DNA of 34,919 nucleotides from CAG-791 sp963658695 (GCA_963658695.1 CAVKRN010000022.1:1-34919); one strand, 5' to 3'; shown: positions 23,355 through 32,549, numbered from the stretch's first letter. Made by a program: numbers and translations. The notes: generated by a model from the letters alone, not told the origin.

Positions 23355-24266
23355 ATGAGACCTATCTATGAGTCGATCCCCAACGATCTGGAGATATATT
23401 ATCGGCCATCAAAACACTTTAAGCCACACATTCATGATCTGGTGGAAATTGTCTATGTTTTATACGGCACATTGGAAATTGGTGTGGATGAAGAGCTTTA
23501 CCATATGGAGAAGGGGGATCTTGCCGTTATTTTCCCGGGGAAAATTCATCACGCCCAGTGCTTTGGTGATCCGGATATCTGTGCTAACATGCACCTTTTG
23601 GCCTCACTGTCTCTGACGGGCGTTTTCGCGCAGAAGCTTACGGATACGCAGCCGGAGAATCCGGTCATTCCTGCCGCACAGGTGGATCAGGATATCATCT
23701 ATGCACTTCGAAGACTGTATCGGGAATACGGAAAGGATGAGAAGGGGGTGCGTTACCGCCAGACGGTGATTGCGCCGGACCTTACACAGAAGCCGATGGA
23801 AAGCTTCTCACAGGAAGTGGAGCGAATTGTGAAGCAGTCCTTTGTTATGCTGATTCTGGCGAAGAGCATGTCCAAGCTCCGTCTGGTGTCGCGTCCGGAC
23901 GAGAGTCAGGCGGATTTGGTGCATCAGATTGTGGCTTATACAGCAGCACATTTTCGGGAGCCCATGACGTTAAAGAGTATGGCGGAGCATCTGTATGTCA
24001 GTCAATATACGGTATCGCGCGTGTTTTCCTCGGTTTTCTCGACGAATTTTAACGGCTACCTGAATGACATGCGATTGGACTGCGCCTGCGGAATGCTGCA
24101 TTACAGTGACAAATCGGTGACAGAAATCTGTATTGATTCCGGATTTGAGTCGCAGAGAACCTTTAACCGTGTGTTTCGGGATCGAATGCACTTCTCTCCG
24201 AGGGAATACCGGGCAAGGGTACGGGAGGCGGATTTGGCCCGCGAAGAGAATACGCCGCAGGAATAA
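23355..24266 (+). CDS. AraC-family transcriptional regulator
   Basis: This is a 303-residue regulator. The N-terminal cupin-like sensor domain (FKPHIHDLVEIVYVLYGTLEIGV, MEKGDLAVIFPGKIHH) is followed by two helix-turn-helix units near residues 200-290: MTLKSMAEHLYVSQYTVSRVF and VTEICIDSGFESQRTFNRVFR, ending MHFSPREYR. I choose ATG 23355 because AAAGAGG lies upstream with good spacing; an earlier ATG at 23334 has none. The ligand is unknown, probably a sugar. The target may be a neighbouring operon, but no site is evident. Its stop codon lies inside the terminator hairpin. Confidence 0.92.
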   Translation: MRPIYESIPNDLEIYYRPSKHFKPHIHDLVEIVYVLYGTLEIGVDEELYHMEKGDLAVIFPGKIHHAQCFGDPDICANMHLLASLSLTGVFAQKLTDTQPENPVIPAAQVDQDIIYALRRLYREYGKDEKGVRYRQTVIAPDLTQKPMESFSQEVERIVKQSFVMLILAKSMSKLRLVSRPDESQADLVHQIVAYTAAHFREPMTLKSMAEHLYVSQYTVSRVFSSVFSTNFNGYLNDMRLDCACGMLHYSDKSVTEICIDSGFESQRTFNRVFRDRMHFSPREYRARVREADLAREENTPQE

Positions 24267-24300
24267 AAAAGAAACGCCGTGCGGCGTTTCTTTTTTATTC
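24261..24300. terminator. Bidirectional terminator between araC-type and dtxR-type genes
   Basis: A perfect 19-base inverted repeat, GAATAAAAAAGAAACGCCG and its complement, has a TG centre and A/T tracts on both sides. It serves the two convergent genes and overlaps the stop codon of the AraC-type gene. Confidence 0.93.
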
Positions 24301-24377
24301 CTGCACACAACTGCATAATAGTGTTTTAAATAATTAAGGGCCTTCAAAGTTCGATGTATGGATAATCATGCGGGGCA

Positions 24378-24746
24378 TTATGCCTGCTCGCCGGCATAGC
24401 GGCAAAGCGCCTCAAAGGTCTCCTGGCTGATATCGTGCTCGATCTTGCAGGCGTCCTCTCTTGCCTGCTCCGGCTGCACACCGATTTTGATAAAGAAGTC
24501 GGACAGAACCTTATGTCTGGTGTAAATCTGACTGGCAATGGCTAATCCGGATTCTGTCAGAACCAGCATACCGGCGGCATCGGTGGTCAGATAGTTATTC
24601 TCCCGAAGACGCTTGGTAGCATTGGAGACACTGGGCTTGGAAATTCCGAGCTGCTCCGCAACGTCCGTCGAACGGACATAGCCCTGCCGCTCATGAATCA
24701 TAAGAATTGCTTCCAAGTAGTCCTCTGCAGATCTTCCGATGGTCAT
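24378..24746 (-). CDS. DtxR/MntR-family metal-dependent repressor
   Basis: This short regulator has 122 residues: an N-terminal winged helix (SAEDYLEAILMIHERQGYVRSTDVAEQLGISKPSVSNATKRL) and a dimerisation/metal domain (LSDFFIKIGVQPEQAREDACKIEHDISQETFEAL). The metal-site residues Glu and His in DACKIEHDIS are present. There is no SH3-like third domain, as in MntR. It should sense iron or manganese. AAAGGAACCGGAGTT precedes the start. A palindrome at 24813-24828 is a candidate operator for self-control. Confidence 0.92.
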   Translation of the reverse strand: MTIGRSAEDYLEAILMIHERQGYVRSTDVAEQLGISKPSVSNATKRLRENNYLTTDAAGMLVLTESGLAIASQIYTRHKVLSDFFIKIGVQPEQAREDACKIEHDISQETFEALCRYAGEQA

Positions 24747-24812
24747 AACTCCGGTTCCTTTCCGGGACTGGCGACAGTGCCGCTAGCCATAAAACGGTAT
24801 TCTTGAACAAAT

Positions 24813-24828
24813 GTTAGTTCGAATTAAC
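24813..24828. promoter_or_regulatory. Candidate DtxR-type operator
   Basis: GTTAGTTCGAATTAAC is a 16-base palindrome with one mismatched pair, upstream of the metal-regulator gene. Its TTAG...TTAA ends resemble the general form of DtxR-family boxes. Autoregulation is inferred. Confidence 0.4.
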
Positions 24829-24875
24829 AGATGAAGTAAAAATACCACGAATGTGCGAAAAACACAAGGAAAGCT

Positions 24876-25406
24876 TTAATTCTGCACGGGAAGAACCCGC
24901 CTGGCAGCCTGCATGACCGGGCGGAACAGCAGAAAGCACAGCGCGAAATTGCTGATACAGTGCAGAATGTCCATGGGAATTCCGGCGATCCACCAGGCAA
25001 TGGCCACCTTCGGCCCGCTGAGAATCCAGTAGGGAATGGAACAGAAGGCACCGAACAGCAGGCCAAAAGTTCCGGACAGAATGCAGTACCACCAGAATCC
25101 GTCGGCCGGCCTTGGAAATTTGCGCCGCAGCAAAAGGACCAGCGCAATTTCCAGCGGCCATACATACAAATACATAATGACCCATAGTCCCGAACCGAAG
25201 ACAAGGGTTTCTACCGCAGTAAAAGCAAAGGAAACGAGGATCACTCGTTTCCCGCGCAGTAAGGTGAACACCAGAAAAAGAAAGGTCACCAGCTCAATAT
25301 TCGGCAAAAAATCCAGGGCCCGCTTCACTGCCTCGATCATGGCCAGCATCATAGCCATCTCTGCCAGATCCGTTGCAGCATGATGAAATTTACTGTGCGC
25401 TTTCAT
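24876..25406 (-). CDS. ECF transporter substrate-binding (S) component-like membrane protein
   Basis: This 176-residue integral membrane protein has about five or six hydrophobic segments. PNIELVTFLFLVFTLLRGKRVILV and VWPLEIALVLLLRRKF are typical of energy-coupling-factor S components in Clostridia. The start is uncertain: ATG 25406 overlaps the DUF4430 gene by 17 bases but has no clear ribosome binding site, and a Met at about 25352 is an alternative. The genes for the EcfA and EcfT energising module are not here. Together with the DUF4430 protein and nearby cobalamin-dependent metH, cobalamin or a precursor is the favoured cargo, by inference. Confidence 0.75.
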   Translation of the reverse strand: MKAHSKFHHAATDLAEMAMMLAMIEAVKRALDFLPNIELVTFLFLVFTLLRGKRVILVSFAFTAVETLVFGSGLWVIMYLYVWPLEIALVLLLRRKFPRPADGFWWYCILSGTFGLLFGAFCSIPYWILSGPKVAIAWWIAGIPMDILHCISNFALCFLLFRPVMQAARRVLPVQN

Positions 25407-25800
25407 ACGCAAACTTGAAGGAATCCCCGTCAGTGACCGGCTGCTGATCTGCGCCGTAGGAACCATATTCTCCGTTTACATAGATGGACCAGTAAGCGCC
25501 GTCGACACTGTAGTCTGCTGTTTCACCGTTGATCGCAGTGATGTAGAGACCGTAGTCGCTGGTGGTTCCGTCGTAGCTAAAATCACCTGCAGCGGCCAGT
25601 TCATCCATCAGTCCGCTGAGATATTCCGCATCGGTCTTTCCGCTGTAGGTCTTGCTCTCACCCTCCTTATTCACAACTTCCACGGTATAGGACTTTGTCC
25701 CCTGGGAAGCTTTCGGGCCAAAGGCGGCGTATACGCCTGCGAAAACAGCGATCACGGCGATCACAACAACAGCGGCGATGATTTTTTTCTTTTTGTCCAT
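25390..25800 (-). CDS. Membrane-anchored DUF4430 protein (transcobalamin-like fold)
   Basis: This 136-residue protein has a lysine-rich start and one hydrophobic anchor (KIIAAVVVIAVIAVFAGVYAAF), then a small exported domain. The domain has the DUF4430 pattern: TVEVVNKEGESKTYSGKT, LYITAINGETADYS, AYWSIYVNGEYGSYGADQQPVTDGD and a final FAYE. The DUF4430 fold is related to the C-terminal domain of transcobalamin/intrinsic factor. Overlap with the ECF S-component gene suggests it captures the vitamin for that transporter. It is divergent from metF. Confidence 0.85.
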   Translation of the reverse strand: MDKKKKIIAAVVVIAVIAVFAGVYAAFGPKASQGTKSYTVEVVNKEGESKTYSGKTDAEYLSGLMDELAAAGDFSYDGTTSDYGLYITAINGETADYSVDGAYWSIYVNGEYGSYGADQQPVTDGDSFKFAYESAQ

Positions 25801-25850
25801 TTCTATCCTCCATATTCACTGAACGCATCCATGGTTAACTGCACAGATGC

Positions 25851-25856
25851 TATAAT
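25851..25856 (+). promoter_or_regulatory. -10 element for metF
   Basis: TATAAT lies 42 bases before the metF start codon, in the 97-base gap shared with the divergent DUF4430 gene. I see no matching -35 element. The gap is too short for a full cobalamin or SAM riboswitch. Confidence 0.5.
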
Positions 25857-25897
25857 AAAGTGTCATATTGTGCATTTCAATGAGAAAGGAAGTTCCG

Positions 25898-26761
25898 ATG
25901 ACCATTACACAGATTTTCTCTCAGCATGAGGTTACCATCTCCTTTGAGGTGTTCCCGCCGAAGACGGACGATAAGTATGCGGCAGTGGAGCAGGCGGCCA
26001 GCGAAATCGCGGCACTGCATCCGGCGTTTATGAGTGTCACCTATGGAGCGGGCGGAGGAACCTCGCAGCATACGGCATCCATAGCGGCGGATCTGCAGAA
26101 CAAGCATCATGTGCCGGTGTTGGCACACCTGACGTGTGTTTCTTCGACAAAGGAACACGTGCAGGAGATGATTCGGCTCTATCAGGAAAAGGGAATCGAG
26201 AATATCATGGCGCTGCGCGGAGACATTCCGAAGGACGGACGAACCATTTTCGATTACGACCATGCCAGTGAGCTGATCTACGATCTGAAGGCAGCGAATG
26301 AGAAGCTGTGTATCGGCGCGGCTTGCTATCCGGAGGGACACGTTGAGTGTGAAAGCCCATCGGAGGACATACGGCACCTGAAGGAAAAGGTGGAGGCAGG
26401 AGCGGATTTTTTGACCACGCAAATGTTCTTTGACAACAATATGCTGTATAACTTCCTGTACCGCGTGCGGGAAGCGGGCATTGCCGTTCCGGTGCTGCCG
26501 GGAATTATGCCTATTACCAATAAGAAGCAGGTGGCCAGAAGCGTGGCACTTTCCGGTTCCACCATTCCGCCTCACTTCCGCATGATGGTTGACCGGTTTG
26601 GCGATAATCCGGAGAAGATGAAGCAGGCAGGCGTTATTTACGCGACGGAGCAGATCATCGATCTGATTTCCAACGGCGTCACCCACATACACGTATATTC
26701 CATGAACAAGCCGGATATTGCAGCAGGAATCATGAACTCGCTGTCTGCCATTCTGGACTGA
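25898..26761 (+). CDS. metF: Methylenetetrahydrofolate reductase
   Basis: MetF reduces 5,10-methylene-THF to 5-methyl-THF, the methyl donor for methionine synthase. The protein has 287 residues, the bacterial length. Family motifs are SFEVFPPKTD near the N-terminus with the key Glu, SVTYGAGGGT, LAHLTCVS, NIMALRGDIP and DFLTTQMFFDN. ATG 25898 follows AAAGGAAG; an upstream in-frame start at 25868 is not needed. It is first in an apparent operon with the MetH activation protein and metH, so the full methyl-transfer step is encoded together. Confidence 0.96.
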   Translation: MTITQIFSQHEVTISFEVFPPKTDDKYAAVEQAASEIAALHPAFMSVTYGAGGGTSQHTASIAADLQNKHHVPVLAHLTCVSSTKEHVQEMIRLYQEKGIENIMALRGDIPKDGRTIFDYDHASELIYDLKAANEKLCIGAACYPEGHVECESPSEDIRHLKEKVEAGADFLTTQMFFDNNMLYNFLYRVREAGIAVPVLPGIMPITNKKQVARSVALSGSTIPPHFRMMVDRFGDNPEKMKQAGVIYATEQIIDLISNGVTHIHVYSMNKPDIAAGIMNSLSAILD

Positions 26762-26770
26762 TGAGGCGTT

Positions 26771-27529
26771 ATGACACAGTATGAGACGGCAGGATCGGCG
26801 GTTGCCGTTCCGCGGAAAGAAGCCTACCGGTATCTGGGGTATCGCGGGATCACGCCGGATGATGCGGTCAGCGAATGTCTGGAGCGCTGCGTGGCGTGTC
26901 TGCAGAAGGAATGTCATCCACGCGCCGTGTGGGAACGGTATTCACTTCGGATTGAGAAAACAGTGGGAGAGAACACCTTGCCGGAGACGACGGTTGACAC
27001 GTGCAGGGGATCGAACGCTGGGAACACTCCGGAGAATGCCACCTGTCAGATTATTGCGGGGGATCTTTGCTTTACGAGCAATGATCTTGGGCGGAATCTG
27101 GATGGCTGCTCTACCGTCGTTTTGATGGCGGCAACCATCGGGCCGGGGGTGGATTATCTGATTCGGCGGGCAGAGGCGCGCAGTATGGCGGAGGCAGCGG
27201 TATATCAGGCGGCCGGCGCGGCCATGGTGGAGGCCTGGTGCGACGAAGTGAATCAAAACATCATTGAGGTATTGCGAGGAGAGGGGCTTTTTCCGCGTCC
27301 CCGATTTTCGCCGGGATATGGAGACACTTCGCTGACATTGCAGAGGGACTTTTCCAGGCTTCTTGCGATGCCGGCAACCTGCGGCATTTCTCTGACGGAT
27401 ACACTGCTGATGGTTCCGAGCAAGTCGGTCACGGCATTTATCGGTTTTTCGGAACAGGAACAGCGCTGCACCATTGCCGGGTGTGAGATCTGCGGCAAGC
27501 GGCAAAGCTGTGCATATCGGCGCACTTAG
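26771..27529 (+). CDS. Methionine synthase reactivation protein (separate MetH activation domain)
   Basis: This 252-residue protein corresponds to the C-terminal SAM-binding reactivation domain of long MetH proteins, here as its own gene. Matching features are KEAYRYLGYRG at the N-terminus, the central VVLMAATIGPGVDYLIRRAE, a RFSPGYGDTSL segment with the conserved Arg-x-x-x-Gly-Tyr, and a final Cys-rich CTIAGCEICGKRQSC. It would support reductive methylation of oxidised cobalamin bound to MetH. It begins nine bases after metF and ends 25 bases before metH, which lacks this domain. Confidence 0.88.
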   Translation: MTQYETAGSAVAVPRKEAYRYLGYRGITPDDAVSECLERCVACLQKECHPRAVWERYSLRIEKTVGENTLPETTVDTCRGSNAGNTPENATCQIIAGDLCFTSNDLGRNLDGCSTVVLMAATIGPGVDYLIRRAEARSMAEAAVYQAAGAAMVEAWCDEVNQNIIEVLRGEGLFPRPRFSPGYGDTSLTLQRDFSRLLAMPATCGISLTDTLLMVPSKSVTAFIGFSEQEQRCTIAGCEICGKRQSCAYRRT

Positions 27530-27554
27530 GGAAACATGGAAAGGAACGGTAATT

Positions 27555-30002
27555 ATGAGACCTGACTTGCGGGAAAAGCTGGGGAAAGAATGGATTTTCT
27601 GCGACGGCGCAACCGGAACCTATCTCCAGTCCAGAGGACTGAAGGGCGGTGAGCTTCCGGAGCTGTGGAACCTGACACATCCGGATATCATCACCGATCT
27701 GTATACCGGATTTCTGGCGGCCGGCTGCAATATTTTCAATGCCAATACCTTTGGCGCCAATGCACTGAAGTACCCGGATCAGCTGGAGGAGATCATCACG
27801 GCAGGCATTCGTCTGGCAGTGGATGCGCGGAAGGCGGCCGGACGGGAAGAGGATGCCTGGGTGGCGTTGGACGTAGGACCAACCGGAAAGCTGCTGGAGC
27901 CGCTGGGGGATCTATCCTTTGAGCATGCGGTAGAGCTCTTTGCGCAGGTGGTTCGAATCGGCGCCGCAGCAGGAGCGGATCTGGTTCTCATCGAAACGAT
28001 GAATGACACCTATGAGCTGAAGGCGGCCATGCTGGCGGCAAGGGAGAACTGCAGCCTGCCGGTCATGGTGACCACCACCTTTGACCGGAACGGGCAGCTT
28101 CTGACGGGAGCTCCGGTCGAAGCGGTCGTGCCGCTTGCGGAGAGTCTGCATGCGGATGCACTGGGCGTGAACTGTTCGCTTGGACCGCACGAAATGAAGC
28201 CGATCGTTGAGCGGCTGGTACAGGCGGCATCGATCCCGGTCATTGTGAATCCGAATGCGGGTTTGCCGCGGGAGGAAAATGGGCAGACGGTCTTTGACGT
28301 TACGCCGGAGGACTTTGCGGCGACAATGGCGGAGCTGGCAGCACTGGGCGTGCAGATTGTCGGTGGGTGCTGCGGCACAACCTTTGAGCATATTCGCCAG
28401 GAGATCGAGGCGGTTCGGAAGCTGCCGTTTCAAAAGCCGCAGAAAAGGCATAAGACCGTGGTGACGAGCTTTTCCCGGTTCGTGGAAATCGGCCCGCACT
28501 GCGTCACCATCGGCGAGCGGATCAACCCCACCGGTAAAAAGCGATTCAAGCAGGCCCTGCGAGACAATGACATCCCATATATTCTGCAGGAAGGTCTGAA
28601 TCAGGAGGATGCGGGGGCGGACATTCTGGACGTCAACGTGGGACTTCCGGAGATTGATGAGCCGGCTATGATGGAGACGGTGGTAAAGCGGCTACAGGGA
28701 GTGACCGGCCTGCCGCTGCAGATTGACACGACGGACGTTGCGGCACTGGAGAAGGCGCTTCGCTGCTACAACGGAAAGCCGATGATCAATTCGGTGAACG
28801 GCAAGGCGGAAAATATCGCTGCGGTGATGCCATTGGTGGCAAGGTACGGCGGTGTCCTTGTTTGTCTTGCGCTGGATGAGGATGGGATCCCGCAGACGGC
28901 GGACGGACGAATGGCAGTTGCACGCAAAATATACGCGGCGGCCGACCAATACGGTATTTCTCATGATGATCTGGTGATTGACGGACTGTGCATGACCATT
29001 TCGTCCGACAGCGGCGGCGCGCTGGCGACGCTGGAGACACTTCACCGTGTGCGGGATGAATTGCATGGCCGCACGATCCTTGGCGTGTCGAATATTTCCT
29101 TTGGATTGCCGGCCAGAGAACTGGTGAATGCACATTTTCTGACCATGGCAATGCAAAACGGTCTCTCCTGTGCCATCATCAATCCGAACAATGAACCGAT
29201 GATGCAGGCGTATCGGGCGAGCCTTGCTCTTTTGAATCAGGATCCGCAGTGCATGGGATTCATTGAGGCTTATCACGATTATGTGCCGGCATCCAAACGG
29301 GCAGTCGGAGGTGCACAATTGGCCGCTGCGGGCGCCGTTGCGGAACAGGGAGCTTCAACGGCGAATGCTTCCGAGGGGAGCGCATCCAAAAGTGCTCTGT
29401 ATCAGGCAATTCTGCGCGGCATGAAGGAAAGCGCGGCTGCCGGAACCCGGGAAGGGCTGGCGTCCAGAACGGGGATGGAGCTGATCAACGAGGAGCTGAT
29501 TCCGGCACTGGATGAGGTTGGAAAGGGCTTCGAGAAGGGAACAGTATTTCTTCCGCAGCTTCTGATGAGTGCGGAGGCAGCCAAGGCGGCCTTTGCGGTC
29601 ATTAAAGAGTCGATGGCCGGACAGCCGCAGGAAATCAAGGCAAAGGTGATTCTGGCTACCGTCAAGGGAGATATCCACGATATCGGGAAGAACATCGTGA
29701 AGGTCATGCTGGAGAACTACGGCTACGATGTCATTGATCTGGGCAAGGATGTGCCGCCGGAAACGATTGTGGAAACCGCCATCCGTGAGAATGTGACACT
29801 GGTAGGGTTATCGGCGCTTATGACTACGACGGTTGTCAGCATGGAGGAAACCATCCGGCAGCTTCGCGAGAAGAAGCCGGATTGCCGCGTGATGGTCGGG
29901 GGCGCGGTTATGACGCAGGAATATGCGGACGCCATCGGCGCGGATTTTTACGGGAAGGATGCCATGGCATCTGTGCGATATGCGGATTCCCTTTTCGCCT
30001 GA
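27555..30002 (+). CDS. metH: Cobalamin-dependent methionine synthase, without activation domain
   Basis: MetH moves the methyl group of methyl-THF through cobalamin to homocysteine. This short form has 815 residues. The homocysteine domain (1-290) has CDGATGTYLQ, NCSLGP and the zinc pair in GGCCGTTFEHI. The pterin domain (about 320-590) has TIGERINPTGKKRFK and DINV-type ILDVNVGLP. After an Ala/Ser linker near 600, the cap and B12-binding domain carry the cobalamin ligand H708 in DIHDIGKN. The protein ends at 815 where long forms continue with the activation domain, which is supplied by the gene just upstream. GGAACGGTAATT precedes ATG 27555. Confidence 0.96.
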   Translation: MRPDLREKLGKEWIFCDGATGTYLQSRGLKGGELPELWNLTHPDIITDLYTGFLAAGCNIFNANTFGANALKYPDQLEEIITAGIRLAVDARKAAGREEDAWVALDVGPTGKLLEPLGDLSFEHAVELFAQVVRIGAAAGADLVLIETMNDTYELKAAMLAARENCSLPVMVTTTFDRNGQLLTGAPVEAVVPLAESLHADALGVNCSLGPHEMKPIVERLVQAASIPVIVNPNAGLPREENGQTVFDVTPEDFAATMAELAALGVQIVGGCCGTTFEHIRQEIEAVRKLPFQKPQKRHKTVVTSFSRFVEIGPHCVTIGERINPTGKKRFKQALRDNDIPYILQEGLNQEDAGADILDVNVGLPEIDEPAMMETVVKRLQGVTGLPLQIDTTDVAALEKALRCYNGKPMINSVNGKAENIAAVMPLVARYGGVLVCLALDEDGIPQTADGRMAVARKIYAAADQYGISHDDLVIDGLCMTISSDSGGALATLETLHRVRDELHGRTILGVSNISFGLPARELVNAHFLTMAMQNGLSCAIINPNNEPMMQAYRASLALLNQDPQCMGFIEAYHDYVPASKRAVGGAQLAAAGAVAEQGASTANASEGSASKSALYQAILRGMKESAAAGTREGLASRTGMELINEELIPALDEVGKGFEKGTVFLPQLLMSAEAAKAAFAVIKESMAGQPQEIKAKVILATVKGDIHDIGKNIVKVMLENYGYDVIDLGKDVPPETIVETAIRENVTLVGLSALMTTTVVSMEETIRQLREKKPDCRVMVGGAVMTQEYADAIGADFYGKDAMASVRYADSLFA

Positions 30003-30008
30003 ATTAGT

Positions 30009-30030
30009 GAAACGCTGACTAAAGCGTTTC
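30009..30030 (+). terminator. Hairpin after metH
   Basis: GAAACGCT (30009-30016) pairs with AGCGTTTC (30023-30030), followed by TTGCG. A second small hairpin, TTTGCGCTGC with GCAGCAAA, lies near 30041-30061. Termination is plausible but the T tract is weak. Confidence 0.55.
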
Positions 30031-30175
30031 TTGCGCCGTATTTGCGCTGCGAAGCAGCAAATTCCTTAATACATCGAGGTGCTCCGAAGAAACCGCGAGA
30101 TGAGTGCTGGAGTATTACGTGAATTTAACATCACTGTGGGAGATGACTTTACATGGGCTTGCTAGACTGGGGCCC

Positions 30176-31027
30176 ATGAAAAATAAAACATCAGCAAAAC
30201 AGTGGACTAATAAAATTACAAAATTTGTGATCGGGGTCGTGGTTCTTGCATTCACGCTCTTTCCAATCTACTGGCTGGCAGCCATGTCTGTTCGTCCGAT
30301 GGAAGAGCTAAAGGGAAGAATCTCTGTGATCCCGCAGAGTCTGACAAGTGTACATTTTCTGGAACTGTTCCGGGAGAAGGCCTTCGGCCGCGCCCTGGAG
30401 AACAGCCTGGAGGTGGCACTTGTTTCTCTTGTCATCTCTCTTGGCTTTGGCCTGTGCGCAGCCTATGTGCTGACAAGGCAGCGTTTTACCTTCGCTGCCA
30501 AACGGCCGATGAATTTCTGGATCCTCTTGGTTCGGATCCTCCCTCCCATTGCGTTTACAATTCCGCTTTATACGATGTTCAACCGCCTGGGACTCCTTGG
30601 CACGAAGGTGCCGGCGATGCTCGCCTGTGTGCTGATCAATATTCCCTTCATCATCTGGTTTATGATCACGTTCTTCCGAATGGTACCGACAGAGCTGGAG
30701 GAGAGCGCACGCATGGACGGTGCATCGGAATGGTATTTGTTCCGGAAGGTGGTGCTGCCATTGGTTGCGCCGGGAACGGCAGCGGTTGCGATGCTTTCTT
30801 TCCTGTATGCGTGGAACGAATATACCTACAGCGTAATTTTCGTGCAGTCGGCGCAGAATTACACGGTGCCGCTGGCGCTTGCAACCTTGAATTCCAGCGA
30901 TTCCCTGACCAATTTCGGATTGGTGGCAGCGGGCGGAATTGTTTCGTCTTTGCCGGTGCTGCTGTTCGTTCTGTTTGCACAGAATTACCTGATTGAAGGT
31001 CTCTCAAGCGGAGCTGTGAAGGCGTAG
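30176..31027 (+). CDS. ABC transporter permease (MalG/UgpE type)
   Basis: This is an inner-membrane permease of 283 residues with six helices. Features include FPIYWLAAMSVRP after helix one, the EAA loop ELEESARMDGASEWYLFRKVVLPL, and a C-terminus ending IEGLSSGAVKA. I choose ATG 30176 (CTGGGG upstream); the frame is open to 30104 but that stretch is not permease-like. It comes first in the cluster, followed after 186 bases by its binding protein, an order opposite to the first transporter in this window. The 31028-31213 gap has a CCGCAC/GTGCGG hairpin at 31169-31187. Confidence 0.92.
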   Translation: MKNKTSAKQWTNKITKFVIGVVVLAFTLFPIYWLAAMSVRPMEELKGRISVIPQSLTSVHFLELFREKAFGRALENSLEVALVSLVISLGFGLCAAYVLTRQRFTFAAKRPMNFWILLVRILPPIAFTIPLYTMFNRLGLLGTKVPAMLACVLINIPFIIWFMITFFRMVPTELEESARMDGASEWYLFRKVVLPLVAPGTAAVAMLSFLYAWNEYTYSVIFVQSAQNYTVPLALATLNSSDSLTNFGLVAAGGIVSSLPVLLFVLFAQNYLIEGLSSGAVKA

Positions 31028-31213
31028 TGGGCTACGCTGCGTTGCGTTGATAGTGAGGGCCTTCGAAGAATATTGCATCGGAGCGCTCTGCTGTATATAG
31101 AGGTGGCGATTCAGAGCCTGTAAGAACAGTTACGAATGTTCGGGCCTGAATGGTTATAAGTAGAGCATCCGCACGGAAACGGTGCGGAACAACGAGGAGG
31201 AAGAAACAAATTT

Positions 31214-32524
31214 ATGAAAAAGAAGACTTTGGCACTGGTTCTTGCAGCAGCAATGGCTGCAGCATCACTGGCGGGCTGCGCAAGCACATCGGCAGACACA
31301 TCCGCTACGACACAGGCGCAGGACAGCCAAGAAGAGGCTGCTACGACAGCAGAAGCAGATACGGAAACGGAGGCAGAGCCGTCGACAGAGACTACAACAC
31401 TGACACTGGCGCTTCGCGCAGGAACCTATGCGAACGTGATTAAGGAGTGCCTCCCGCAATTCGAAAAGGACAATAATGTTACCTGTGAGGTCCTGGAGCT
31501 GGAGGAGGATGACCTGCATTCGAAGGTTGCTCTGGATGCTGTGAATAAGGAAGGCTCCTATGATTTGTGCATGGTGGATGGCTCCTGGATGGCAGAGTAT
31601 ACATCGGGCGGCGTACTGATGAATCTGACGGAAGCGGGATACGAGTTGGACGATGACATCATTCCGGCAACCACTACGATTTGCTACGGGGATGATGGAA
31701 ACGTTTATCTGGCACCCTATTACGGAAATGTAACCGTACTGCTCTACAATAAGGCGAACGTAGAGGCAGCAGGCTATGAAGGATCGTCCATTGATTCGCT
31801 GGAAGATATGCTGGCCATCTGCCAGGCAGCGCAGAAGAATGGACAGAAGGGCTTTATTTACCGCGGTGATACAGAGAACAACCTGGTCGTGGATTTCCTG
31901 CCGATTCTGCTCTCCTATGGCGGCTGGGTTGTGGATGATGACAACAAGCCTACGGTAAATACGCAGGAATTCAAGGATGCCGTTAACTTTTATCTGGAAC
32001 TGATTGCAACCGGTGATGCCGAAGTCAAGGATGATCTGATTGCTTCGGTGGACAATGGTGCCGGAACCATGGGCATTGGCTGGCCGGGCTGGTATACACC
32101 TTCCGAGGACACCACGGCAGACTACTGTGCCATTACCGGCAAGGCTGCGGCAGACAGTACAGCATACAACGCCAATGTTTACGGTGTATGGACCATCGGT
32201 GTTCCGGCCAACAGCACGCATCAGGAGCTGTCGGTGAAGCTTCTCTCCTATCTGATGGATGCGGATGTACAGAAGTCGACCGTCGCAGACGGAGGTGTTC
32301 CCTGCCGGTATTCCAGCCTGCAGGATGCAGAAGTGCTGGCACAGTTCCCGCAGTATGAGGTTGTGTGCAAGGCGCTGGAAGGTGGTGTATATCGCCCGGT
32401 TATGGAGAACTGGAGTGATTTTTATACCATCCTTGGCACAGAGCTTGGAAATATTGTAAACGGAATCAAGACCGTGGATCAGGGCCTGGAGGATGCACAG
32501 ACGCAGCTGGAAAATTCTCTGTGA
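31214..32524 (+). CDS. ABC transporter solute-binding lipoprotein (family 1)
   Basis: This is a 436-residue binding lipoprotein. The signal MKKKTLALVLAAAMAAASLAG ends at lipobox Cys22, followed by a Thr/Glu-rich linker to about residue 60. The body has family 1 traits: YDLCMVDGSWMAEYTSGGVLMNL, APYYGNVTVLLYNKANVEAAGYEG and MGIGWPGWYTPSED. CGAGGAGGAAG precedes the start. It lies between its two permeases. A glycerophosphodiester phosphodiesterase ends the cluster, so glycerol-phosphate compounds are a possible cargo; a sugar is equally possible. Confidence 0.93.
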   Translation: MKKKTLALVLAAAMAAASLAGCASTSADTSATTQAQDSQEEAATTAEADTETEAEPSTETTTLTLALRAGTYANVIKECLPQFEKDNNVTCEVLELEEDDLHSKVALDAVNKEGSYDLCMVDGSWMAEYTSGGVLMNLTEAGYELDDDIIPATTTICYGDDGNVYLAPYYGNVTVLLYNKANVEAAGYEGSSIDSLEDMLAICQAAQKNGQKGFIYRGDTENNLVVDFLPILLSYGGWVVDDDNKPTVNTQEFKDAVNFYLELIATGDAEVKDDLIASVDNGAGTMGIGWPGWYTPSEDTTADYCAITGKAAADSTAYNANVYGVWTIGVPANSTHQELSVKLLSYLMDADVQKSTVADGGVPCRYSSLQDAEVLAQFPQYEVVCKALEGGVYRPVMENWSDFYTILGTELGNIVNGIKTVDQGLEDAQTQLENSL

Positions 32525-32549
32525 GACACATCGGAAGCGGTAGGAGTAA

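Noticed and set aside
25801..25897. A cobalamin or SAM riboswitch before metF or the DUF4430 gene
   Set aside because: The gap is only 97 bases, shared by two promoters, and shows no characteristic stems.
27474..27554. An upstream start for metH at 27474
   Set aside because: That stretch is the end of the reactivation gene in another frame, and the MetH homology starts just after ATG 27555.
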